Shown here: positions 15,137-21,393 of the stretch, piece by piece
Layout: every line of letters starts with the position of its first letter
Numbering within the stretch: the first letter of the stretch is position 1
From: Bacteroidota bacterium
GTDB lineage: Bacteria > Bacteroidota > Bacteroidia > UKL13-3
Reading direction: 5' to 3'
Assembly (NCBI GenBank): GCA_004293295.1
Contig: RDYC01000188.1
Location: 1-21,393 of the forward strand
Length of the DNA stretch: 21,393 nucleotides
Program-made: the position numbers and the translations under genes
The notes under the pieces: generated by a model
Told to the model about the DNA's origin: nothing
The model's input: the letters and a program-made list of their open reading frames with translations, nothing else
Database searches by the model: none

Positions 15137-15280
15137 AAATCTTTTTTAATGGTTCCTAATTGTAAAAACATAAACTCCATTTAGACCATTTTTATGGAGT
15201 AATTGTTGCCTCCAAGCAATCAAAAAACTGAAAATGACGGTATTTTTTTACACGAAGATTAATCTGGATTATAAAAACTA

Positions 15281-15314
15281 AAAAAGCAGCACAATGAACA
15301 TTGTACTGCTTTTT
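15281..15314 (-). terminator. Intrinsic terminator of accD
   Basis: A 15-bp stem (15282-15296 with 15299-15313, AAAAGCAG...CTGCTTTT) has one C-A mismatch and a 2-base loop. A T-run follows on the minus strand. It lies 20 bases after the accD stop. Its left flank and outer stem closely match the terminator at 13482-13516. Confidence 0.85.
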
Positions 15315-15333
15315 AGAAATTAAATAATAGTTG

Positions 15334-16206
15334 TTATACCACTTCCGGTTTAACCAATGGCTTATTAGCCAACAGGCTCAGTAACTTGCCCAATTTATCG
15401 CGTAAGCCATTGCGCGGCACAATAAAATCTACAAATCCATGTTCCAATAAAAACTCCGAGCTTTGGAAGCCTTTAGGTAAATCTTTTCCTATAGTTTCGC
15501 GTATTACGCGCGGTCCGGCAAAACCAATCAATGCTTCCGGTTCAGCAATATTAAAATCGCCTAACATAGCAAACGATGCAGTAACACCTCCTGTTGTCGG
15601 GTCGGTTAGCAAACTGATGTAGGGAATACCGTCTTTAGCCAACAATGCCAATTTAGCAGAAGTTTTAGCCATCTGCATTAAGCTGAAAGCAGCTTCCATC
15701 ATCCTTGCCCCGCCAGATTTTGAAATCACCATTACAGGAATTTTATGCTCCCGCCCGTAATCAATAGCCCGGGCTATTTTTTCACCCATTACACTTCCCA
15801 TACTGCCCCCAATAAAATTGAAATCCATACAGGCGATAACTATTGGAAATGCATGTATAGTGCCTGTTCCTACCCGCATGGCATCAGTCATACCGCTTTT
15901 TTTCTGACTCTCAGCTAAACGCGATTTGTAATCTTTGGTATCCTTAAATTCTAGAGGGTCAGTTGGTTTTATGCCGGCAAAAAGCTCGGTGTATTTTCCC
16001 TCATCAAACAGCAATTCAAAATATTCTTTTGAACCAATCTTATCATGATAATTGCAACTAGGGCAAACATATTGATTGGCCTCATGCTCAGCGGTTGTGA
16101 TGGCTTTTTTGCATCTTGGGCATTTATACCATAAACCATCAGGTACTGATTTTTTCTCATCAGTTGATGTGGTGATGCCTTCTTTTACGCGCTTAAACCA
16201 GCTCAT
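15334..16206 (-). CDS. accD: Acetyl-CoA carboxylase carboxyltransferase subunit beta
   Basis: AccD with AccA forms the carboxyltransferase that moves the carboxyl group from biotin to acetyl-CoA, giving malonyl-CoA for fatty acid synthesis. The 290-residue protein has the N-terminal zinc ribbon (C29, C32, C48 and C51 in YKCPRC and YVCPSC). The crotonase-like core follows, with FIGGSMGSVMGEK (131-143), SGGARMMEAAFSLMQMAKTSA (164-184) and the glycine-rich TDPTTGGVTASFAMLGD (201-217). Length is normal. It follows the aldolase gene on the same strand after 84 bases that contain a stem-loop; cotranscription is likely, as this pair is adjacent in other Bacteroidota as I recall. No separate promoter box was found. 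Confidence 0.97.
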   Translation of the reverse strand: MSWFKRVKEGITTSTDEKKSVPDGLWYKCPRCKKAITTAEHEANQYVCPSCNYHDKIGSKEYFELLFDEGKYTELFAGIKPTDPLEFKDTKDYKSRLAESQKKSGMTDAMRVGTGTIHAFPIVIACMDFNFIGGSMGSVMGEKIARAIDYGREHKIPVMVISKSGGARMMEAAFSLMQMAKTSAKLALLAKDGIPYISLLTDPTTGGVTASFAMLGDFNIAEPEALIGFAGPRVIRETIGKDLPKGFQSSEFLLEHGFVDFIVPRNGLRDKLGKLLSLLANKPLVKPEVV

Positions 16207-16239
16207 AGTAGTGAATAATTATTGGTGGTTAGTGCTTGC

Positions 16240-16277
16240 TGATTTGCAACCAATATTTCTTTATCAGTTGCAAATCA
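16240..16277 (-). repeat. 11-base inverted repeat between the aldolase gene and accD
   Basis: TGATTTGCAAC (16240-16250) and GTTGCAAATCA (16267-16277) are perfectly complementary with a 16-base loop. No T-run follows on the minus strand, so it is more likely an RNA processing or stability element, or a protein site, than a strong terminator. Confidence 0.6.
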
Positions 16278-16290
16278 ACAAAGCATATGA

Positions 16291-17343
16291 CTAAGCCAAG
16301 GTAATTGTTTTGTCTAAATAAACATCTTGAATAGCATTAAGTAATGCTACGCCTTCGTTAACAGGTTTTTGGAAAGCCTTTCTTCCTGAAATTAAACCTT
16401 GTCCTCCTGCACGTTTGTTAATTACAGCAGTAGCTACTGCCTCTGCCAAATCACTGGCACCTTTGCTTTCGCCACCGCTATTAATTAAACCTTGACGGCC
16501 CATGTAACAATTGGCAACTTGGTAACGGGTTAAATCAATAGGGTTATTAGATGATAGTTCAGTATAAACCTTATTGTGTGTTTTGCCAAAGTTTAAGGCA
16601 GTATACCCACCATTGGTGGTTGGTAGTTTTTGTTTAATAATATCAGCTTGTATGGTAACACCCAAGTGGTTGGCTTGTCCGGTTAAATCCGCAGCCGTGT
16701 GATAGTCAACACCATCTTTTTTAAACGCATTGTTGCGGGTGTAGCACCATAAAATAGTAGCCATACCCAACTCATGAGCACGTTCAAAAGCAGCAGCAAC
16801 TTCTTGTATTTGGCGGCCACTTTCATCGCTACCAAAATAAATGGTGGCACCAACTGCCACAGCACCTAAGTTCCAAGCTTCTTCAACTGAACCAAACATA
16901 ATTTGGTCGTATTTATTGGGATAGCTTAAAAACTCATTGTGATTTATTTTTACAATAAATGGAATTTTATGTGCATATTTTCTTGAGCAAGAGGCCAATA
17001 CACCATAAGTAGATGCCACTGCATTGCAGCCGCCTTCAATAGCCAATTCTACAATATTTTGTGGGTCGAAATAGCGAGGAGCGGGAGCAAATGAAGCACC
17101 TGCACTATGCTCAATACCTTGATCAACTGGTAAAATAGATACGTAACCAGTATTGGCCAAACGCCCAGTACCGTAAATTTGTTGCAAACTACGCAATACC
17201 TGAGGGCTGCGATTGGTTTGTCCAAAAACGTCATTTACAAAGGTTGGGCTTGGTGCATGGATATGCTCCTTGCTGATGGTTTTACATTCGTGCTTTAATA
17301 AGCTGTCGGCATTGGCGCCTAATAATTCAACGATATTGCTCAT
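16291..17343 (-). CDS. fbaB: Class I fructose-bisphosphate aldolase (DhnA/FbaB type)
   Basis: The enzyme interconverts fructose-1,6-bisphosphate with glyceraldehyde-3-phosphate and dihydroxyacetone phosphate through a lysine Schiff base, in cytoplasmic glycolysis and gluconeogenesis. The 350-residue protein is typical in length for the DhnA-type family. Landmarks are GYVSILPVDQGIEHSAGASFAP, FIVKINHNEFLSYP, GAVAVGATIYFGS, ATILWCYTRN, GVTIQADIIKQKLP and the C-terminal GLINSGGESKG and GQGLISGRKAFQKP phosphate-binding stretches. The Schiff-base lysine is probably in the QADIIKQKLP segment, but I cannot fix it without an alignment. It heads a likely operon with accD and has an exact -7 box 23 bases upstream, inside a palindrome. 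Confidence 0.92.
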   Translation of the reverse strand: MSNIVELLGANADSLLKHECKTISKEHIHAPSPTFVNDVFGQTNRSPQVLRSLQQIYGTGRLANTGYVSILPVDQGIEHSAGASFAPAPRYFDPQNIVELAIEGGCNAVASTYGVLASCSRKYAHKIPFIVKINHNEFLSYPNKYDQIMFGSVEEAWNLGAVAVGATIYFGSDESGRQIQEVAAAFERAHELGMATILWCYTRNNAFKKDGVDYHTAADLTGQANHLGVTIQADIIKQKLPTTNGGYTALNFGKTHNKVYTELSSNNPIDLTRYQVANCYMGRQGLINSGGESKGASDLAEAVATAVINKRAGGQGLISGRKAFQKPVNEGVALLNAIQDVYLDKTITLA

Positions 17344-17356
17344 GTTGCTTGATATA

Positions 17357-17374
17357 TTATGTTTACAAACATAA
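17357..17374. promoter_or_regulatory. Palindromic promoter element between the aldolase and GNAT genes
   Basis: TTATGTTT-AC-AAACATAA is a perfect 8-base inverted repeat in the 53-base divergent gap. On the minus strand it contains TATGTTTG (17373-17366), an exact TAnnTTTG box for the aldolase gene, without a clear -33 element. On the plus strand the mirrored TATGTTTA (17358-17365) is one base off the consensus for the GNAT gene. Confidence 0.55.
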
Positions 17375-17396
17375 ACTTTTTTTAGAAACCTGAATC

Positions 17397-17816
17397 ATGA
17401 TTATAGTAAAGCCGGTAGAAAATCAGCAAGAGCTTGATTTTACGCACCAAATCAGAAGAACAGTATTTGTAATTGAGCAAAACTGTCCTGAAGATATTGA
17501 ATGGGAGTATGAAGAAGAATCCAAACATTTTATCGCTTTGGTGGATGGAGTGGCTGCCGGAACAGCGCGTTGGAGGCAAACCGACAAAGGCTACAAACTG
17601 GAACGATTTGCCGTATTAAAACCATACAGAAACAAAGAAGTGGGGGCAAGCCTGCTTAAACATTTATTGGCAGATGTGCCCAATGATGGCAAAACCATTT
17701 ACCTGCACGCCCAACTTGCTGCAAAAAACTTTTATGCCAGACATGGATTTAAGCCTAAAGGAGAGCACTTCTGGGAGGGTGGCATTGAGCATGTGATGAT
17801 GGAAGTGAAGCGGTAG
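17397..17816 (+). CDS. GNAT family N-acetyltransferase
   Basis: The 139-residue protein has the GNAT fold in compact form. The N-terminal helix and RRTVFVIEQNCPEDIEWE (20-37) resemble the RxxVFxxEQ region of the ElaA/YjcF-like group. The strand VAAGTARWR (52-60) and LERFAVLKPYRNKEVGASLLKHLL (68-91) follow; the latter holds the acetyl-CoA loop around R78-A84. AAKNFYARHGFKPKGEHFWEGGIEHVMMEV (108-137) closes the fold. It should transfer an acetyl group to an amine substrate in the cytoplasm; the substrate is unknown. It is a single gene divergent from the aldolase and convergent with the ClC gene. Confidence 0.88.
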   Translation: MIIVKPVENQQELDFTHQIRRTVFVIEQNCPEDIEWEYEEESKHFIALVDGVAAGTARWRQTDKGYKLERFAVLKPYRNKEVGASLLKHLLADVPNDGKTIYLHAQLAAKNFYARHGFKPKGEHFWEGGIEHVMMEVKR

Positions 17817-17851
17817 TTAGGGGTTGTTTTACAAATAAGTATTAGTTTGGT

Positions 17852-19645
17852 TTACTCCAACTCCTTATCCGTAATCAACTTTTCCCGGTACTGATTTAAT
17901 ACTCCTGTTTTGGTTACAAAACCCAAGTACCGGTCTTCATCGTCCAACACAGGTATGCTCCAAATGCTGTATTCTTCAAATTTTTCCATCAACTCACTCA
18001 CATTGGCTTCAATTACGGTAGTGTAACGGGGAATGCTCATTAATTTCTTTACTTTAATTTTATCATATTGGTCGTGTTTAAACATCACTTCCCGAATATC
18101 ATCCAACGTGATAATGCCACGCAAATGATGTTGTTCATCAACCACTGCAAATACGTTCCTGCGGCAATGGGTAATGGCCTCAACTAACTCTCTTAGGGTT
18201 TGTTCCGGTTTCAGTACCACAAAGTCATCTTCAATAATACTTTTAATGTGAACCCGGCTTAACAAATCTTTATCCTTATCAAAAGTAATCAGTCCGCGTT
18301 CTATCAGTTTTTTGGTGTATATGGAGTATTTTTCGAAGTAGCGGGTGATAAAATAAGAGATGGATGAAACAATCATTAGGGGAATAATCAATTGGTAACC
18401 ACCCGTAATTTCTGCAATTAAAAATATGGCTGTTAATGGGGCGTGAAGCACCCCACTGATTAATCCACACATGCCCATGGCTACAAAATTTTGTAAACGG
18501 ATTTCAACCATGCCCATTAAGGAGAGTAACTTGTAACACAAAAAACCAAGCATGGCGCCAACAAAAAGAGAAGGACCAAATATTCCGCCATTTCCTCCTG
18601 CCCCAATAGTAATGCTGGATGCAAATACCTTCAATAAAATAATGCCTAAGAGAAATGCGATGATAAACCAGGGATGGTCTTTATATTCATAAAACAAACT
18701 GTTGTTGAATAAGCTGTTTTGTTCGCCAGTCATCACCTTATCAATAACACTATACCCTTCGCCATAAAGTGGAGGGAAAATAAAAATCAAGATGCCAATA
18801 ATGCCTCCACCCAAAATGGCTTTCGGAAATAAAGCCCTCATTTTATTGAATCGGCTTTCCATAAAAATGGTAGTACGCATCATGTAAACAGAGAGTAAGC
18901 CTGCAAGCATGGCCAGTACCAAGTAGTATGGAATATTTTGTATGCGCCAATCGTTGGTGGTTAGGCTAAATAAGCTTGTTGTACCAAATAATTTAGAAAT
19001 AACAGAGCCTGCCGCAGATGCCATTAACAATGGAATAAATGCAGGAATACTCACTTCAGTAAGGAGTACTTCAAAGGCAAAAATTACCCCGGCAATGGGG
19101 CTGTTAAAAGTCGCAGCAATACCAGCCGCTGCTCCGCTAGCCAAGAGTAACGTTCTCTCTGATTTGGTAACCAATAAATCTTTACCGGCATTTGCACCTA
19201 TGGCACTTCCTGTAACGGCAATGGGTGCCTCTAATCCCACTGAGCCGCCAAAACCCACTGTTAATGCACTGGTGATGATGTGTGAAAAGGTTTTGTGTCG
19301 TTCAATTTGTGCCCCTCTTTTATTAATGGCATAAATAATGCTGCTCAGTCCCTTATCATAAAGTGTTTTGTAATGAAAAATACGTATGTATAGTGCGGAA
19401 AGTAAAATGCCAATGAGCGGAAATACCAGGTACAAGTAATTTTCAAACCGCACATCAAACCAACTTTCACATAAATATTGGATGCCATGCACGAGGTTTT
19501 TAAGAATTACAGCAGCAAAACCCGCACTAATTCCCACCATCAGGCTCGCTATAATTAAAAAGTTTTTATCGTTAATGTAGCGGTTTCTGTTTTTTAGAAA
19601 TTGATAAAAAGCAAGCTTTAGGGTAACTCTGAGTTGTTTTAGCAT
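17852..19645 (-). CDS. ClC-family chloride channel or transporter with two CBS domains
   Basis: The 597-residue protein has the ClC membrane domain (about 28-440) and two cytoplasmic CBS domains (about 470-525 and 535-590). The selectivity motifs GSVGLEAP (134-141) and AGGNGGIFGPSLFVGA (349-364) are present. E139 aligns with the gating glutamate E148 of E. coli ClcA. In FNSPIAGVIFAFEVLL (180-195), V193 falls at the position of the internal proton glutamate E203 of ClcA, which fits a channel or an altered exchanger. The GSGIP motif with the central serine is not recognisable; SSIIYAIN (101-108) takes its place. It has its own consensus promoter. CBS domains usually bind adenine nucleotides and tune activity. 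Substrate, probably chloride, and mechanism are inferred from the family. Confidence 0.93.
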   Translation of the reverse strand: MLKQLRVTLKLAFYQFLKNRNRYINDKNFLIIASLMVGISAGFAAVILKNLVHGIQYLCESWFDVRFENYLYLVFPLIGILLSALYIRIFHYKTLYDKGLSSIIYAINKRGAQIERHKTFSHIITSALTVGFGGSVGLEAPIAVTGSAIGANAGKDLLVTKSERTLLLASGAAAGIAATFNSPIAGVIFAFEVLLTEVSIPAFIPLLMASAAGSVISKLFGTTSLFSLTTNDWRIQNIPYYLVLAMLAGLLSVYMMRTTIFMESRFNKMRALFPKAILGGGIIGILIFIFPPLYGEGYSVIDKVMTGEQNSLFNNSLFYEYKDHPWFIIAFLLGIILLKVFASSITIGAGGNGGIFGPSLFVGAMLGFLCYKLLSLMGMVEIRLQNFVAMGMCGLISGVLHAPLTAIFLIAEITGGYQLIIPLMIVSSISYFITRYFEKYSIYTKKLIERGLITFDKDKDLLSRVHIKSIIEDDFVVLKPEQTLRELVEAITHCRRNVFAVVDEQHHLRGIITLDDIREVMFKHDQYDKIKVKKLMSIPRYTTVIEANVSELMEKFEEYSIWSIPVLDDEDRYLGFVTKTGVLNQYREKLITDKELE

Positions 19646-19668
19646 CGGAGAGGTTTGACTTGTTTAAC

Positions 19669-19699
19669 CAAATGTAAAGTTAAATGAGTAATAAGCAAA
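19669..19699 (-). promoter_or_regulatory. Promoter of the ClC gene
   Basis: On the minus strand TTTG (19699-19696), 19 bases and TACATTTG (19676-19669) are an exact match to the Bacteroidota consensus. Start expected near 19663, about 18 bases before ATG 19645. Confidence 0.75.
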
Positions 19700-19762
19700 A
19701 AATATGGAGCTAAGTGATGTGAACGATTAATCAATACTAAGGACATGTTAACAAGGGTGTAA

Positions 19763-20947
19763 TTAATTTTCTAGTGCTTCAACCAGTTTTTCAACCAATA
19801 AGTTATATACGGGCCAAGCATCTCTTTCTAACACATAAACACCAATACTCAATTTTAAATCAGGAATATATTTCAATTGAGTTCCCCAAAAACCACCATG
19901 ACCAAAGGCGGTATGTTGGTTAACGTTAGTAATAGCCAATCCTAATGCATAATCAAAATTCCCATATTTTTGCTCTATCGGTTTGCACATTAGTGCTAAT
20001 GTACGTGGTTTATTAAAAATTTTCCCTTCAAATAAGTACGCACCAAATTGGGCCATATCGTGAACGGTTGATGCCAATCCTCCTCCTCCAAACGCATCAA
20101 ATGACGGATGCAGCGTTAAGCTGTTGACCTGATAAGTTTTTGCTGTTTGTTCTGCCAAAGGTAAGAGGCTTTCAGGTTTTTTTTCTTGGTGTATAAACCA
20201 AGTACTAGCAAGGTTTAACGTGTTGAAATGGAGTAGATTTTTAACAGCTAAATGGTAAGGCTGATTTTCCGCAATGCTTAAGATTTCGGCCAGTATCAAG
20301 TAGTTTGTTTCTGAATATTCAAATTGTTCAGATGGATTAAATCTTTTTTTCCCTCTGTTAGCTGCAAGTGCAATTTGTTCCTGCAATGTCCAAATGTATT
20401 TAGGGTCTTGAATGGTTTTATCTTGAAACTCCTTAGTATTTACAAAGTCAAAAATTCCAGAGGTATTGCCAAGGAGGTGTTTAATTTTAATTTGGTTTAA
20501 GTCATATCCGGCATTTAGTAAGAGTTGTTTTGTTTCAGAAGATACTAGGTTAATTATAGGCGTTTCAATGGAAAATGTATCTTGTTCAACAAGTTTTAAA
20601 ATAGCAGCGGCCACAAATACTTTAGTAACAGAAGCGATATTAACAGGATGTTCTACTGATAAGTTTTCCTTGTTAGAATTTGCCTTACCTACCGAACCAT
20701 ACCAAAGGCATTTATGCTGAGAGGAAACCAAATAAACACTCATCCCTTTTACTTCTGGATGTTGTGTATAAACTGAATCCAAAATGGTTTGGAATCGGGT
20801 GAACAACGTCCTGTTGCCAATGGTTTCAGGCAAGTGTTGAGAGTAGATCGGTTTGCTAAATAGTGCCATAATCAAAAAACAATTAAAAAAGGTTCGGTGG
20901 CAACAAGTTGAATTTTTGAATTGATTCGACCAGTAGAATGATTGCAT
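19763..20947 (-). CDS. Exported beta-lactamase-fold serine hydrolase (class C/DD-peptidase family)
   Basis: The 394-residue protein has the serine beta-lactamase/penicillin-binding fold. The SxxK motif is SVTK at 106-109 (S106 nucleophile, K109). The Tyr motif is YSETN at 211-215, with Glu where Asn or Asp is usual after YS. The third motif is FGHGG (348-352). LLGNTSGI (158-165) replaces the more common LLxHTSGI. An N-terminal hydrophobic stretch (about 20-36, ending in PIYSQ) is a plausible signal peptide behind an unusually long polar N-region, so the true start is uncertain. Such proteins are usually D-amino-peptide hydrolases or esterases of the envelope; true beta-lactamase activity is not implied. 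It lies 38 bases downstream of tatD on the same strand and may be cotranscribed. Confidence 0.87.
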   Translation of the reverse strand: MQSFYWSNQFKNSTCCHRTFFNCFLIMALFSKPIYSQHLPETIGNRTLFTRFQTILDSVYTQHPEVKGMSVYLVSSQHKCLWYGSVGKANSNKENLSVEHPVNIASVTKVFVAAAILKLVEQDTFSIETPIINLVSSETKQLLLNAGYDLNQIKIKHLLGNTSGIFDFVNTKEFQDKTIQDPKYIWTLQEQIALAANRGKKRFNPSEQFEYSETNYLILAEILSIAENQPYHLAVKNLLHFNTLNLASTWFIHQEKKPESLLPLAEQTAKTYQVNSLTLHPSFDAFGGGGLASTVHDMAQFGAYLFEGKIFNKPRTLALMCKPIEQKYGNFDYALGLAITNVNQHTAFGHGGFWGTQLKYIPDLKLSIGVYVLERDAWPVYNLLVEKLVEALEN

Positions 20948-20985
20948 GATATTAAATATTAAGTACGGGTTGAAAAAGATTGGTA

Positions 20986-21393
20986 TTAAACACCATAAAT
21001 TTGAATGGAGTTGTGTGTAGTTAGATTGGCAACCTCTTCAACCGTAGTATTTTTTAGTTCAGCTAACTTTTGTGCAATGTGTAATAAATAGGCACTTTCA
21101 TTGCGTTTACCTCTATAAGGTTCCGGACTTAAATAAGGGGCATCTGTTTCCAAAACCAGATGTGCCAAATCAATGTCGGCTATGGCTGCAGGTAATTCAC
21201 TTTTTTTGTAAGTGAGCACACCTCCTATGCCTAAATGAAACCCTAAATCAACCACTTGTTTGGCTTGCTCAGCGTTTCCACTAAAACAATGAAATATGCC
21301 CCTAAGTAATGGGTGCTTCATTTCGGTTAAAATGGTAATCACGTCATCAGTGCTGTTGCGAGAGTGAATATTGATAGGTAAATCAAGCTGAAT
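20986..21393 (-). CDS. tatD: TatD family metal-dependent hydrolase, 3' part (cut by the right edge)
   Basis: The frame is open from the right edge to the stop at 20986, giving 135 residues; the start and about the first half of the protein are outside the window. Visible family landmarks in order are DLPINIHSRNSTDDV (metal-ligand His), GIFHCFSGNAEQAKQVV (second His), FHLGIGGVLTYKKSELP, LVLETDAPYLSPEPYRGKRNES (catalytic Asp) and a C-terminal THNSIQIYGV. TatD proteins are TIM-barrel hydrolases with Mg-dependent 3'-to-5' DNase activity and a role in DNA or peptide quality control in other bacteria. The gene is followed after 38 bases by the serine hydrolase. The family is certain; the precise member (tatD, ycfH or yjjV) is less so. 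Confidence 0.92.
   Translation of the reverse strand: MQLDLPINIHSRNSTDDVITILTEMKHPLLRGIFHCFSGNAEQAKQVVDLGFHLGIGGVLTYKKSELPAAIADIDLAHLVLETDAPYLSPEPYRGKRNESAYLLHIAQKLAELKNTTVEEVANLTTHNSIQIYGV

Noticed and set aside
15174..15200. 7-bp inverted repeat ACTCCAT/ATGGAGT
   Set aside because: The stem is short with a 13-base loop and no flanking T-run; it may be chance in AT-rich intergenic DNA.
18942..19334. Plus-strand open frame of 130 codons
   Set aside because: It is antisense to the core of the ClC gene, whose motifs are unmistakable on the minus strand.

Overview
The window looks like a chromosomal segment of an AT-rich member of the Bacteroidota. Four things support this. Several promoters match the Bacteroidota pattern TTG/TTTG-N19-TAnnTTTG. 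One secreted protein carries a C-terminal type IX secretion (Por) sorting domain. Many exported proteins have Bacteroidota-style lipoboxes with few Shine-Dalgarno sequences. Several families are typical of the phylum: DUF4175, the roughly 630-residue PurF-like protein, DhnA-type class I aldolase next to accD, and Big_2 lipoproteins. I cannot assign a genus.

Layout. At the left edge, on the minus strand, is the 5' part of a DUF4175 membrane protein (1-1572, running off the window). It is divergent from a plus-strand block (1717-5126): a secreted thioredoxin-fold protein, a long amidophosphoribosyltransferase-like protein, LptB, and a tiny lipoprotein with its own promoter. From 5285 to 8193 on the minus strand lies a tight six-gene cluster for extracytoplasmic redox or metal work, read in the order cytochrome c lipoprotein, periplasmic helical protein, helical lipoprotein, SCO protein, cytochrome c lipoprotein, SCO protein. 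Next on the minus strand come a WD40 protein with a T9SS tail (8484-9722) and a small Cys-motif membrane protein that probably starts at TTG (9782-10162). Then come pnp and rpsO (10344-12985), in the order rpsO-pnp. A 584-base non-coding stretch (12986-13569) holds the rpsO promoter, an approximately 65-base-period tandem repeat and a terminator. After it, still on the minus strand, are a Big_2 Ig-like lipoprotein, accD and a class I fructose-bisphosphate aldolase. A single plus-strand GNAT acetyltransferase (17397-17816) is followed by minus-strand genes for a ClC chloride transporter with CBS domains, a beta-lactamase-fold serine hydrolase, and TatD (cut by the right edge).

How the genes work together. 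Most are housekeeping: envelope lipopolysaccharide export, RNA turnover, fatty acid synthesis, glycolysis or gluconeogenesis. The accessory part with the clearest collective logic is the SCO/cytochrome c cluster. It plausibly handles copper delivery and electron transfer on the outer face of the inner membrane. Two of its members are small helical Met/His-containing proteins of unknown function, which are the best candidates for something undescribed. The non-coding DNA is also informative: a consistent promoter architecture with exact 19-base spacing, three terminators sharing a tail sequence, a pair of potentially competing hairpins ahead of pnp, and perfect palindromes next to promoters. 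I saw no tRNA or rRNA genes, CRISPR arrays, insertion sequences or phage genes.
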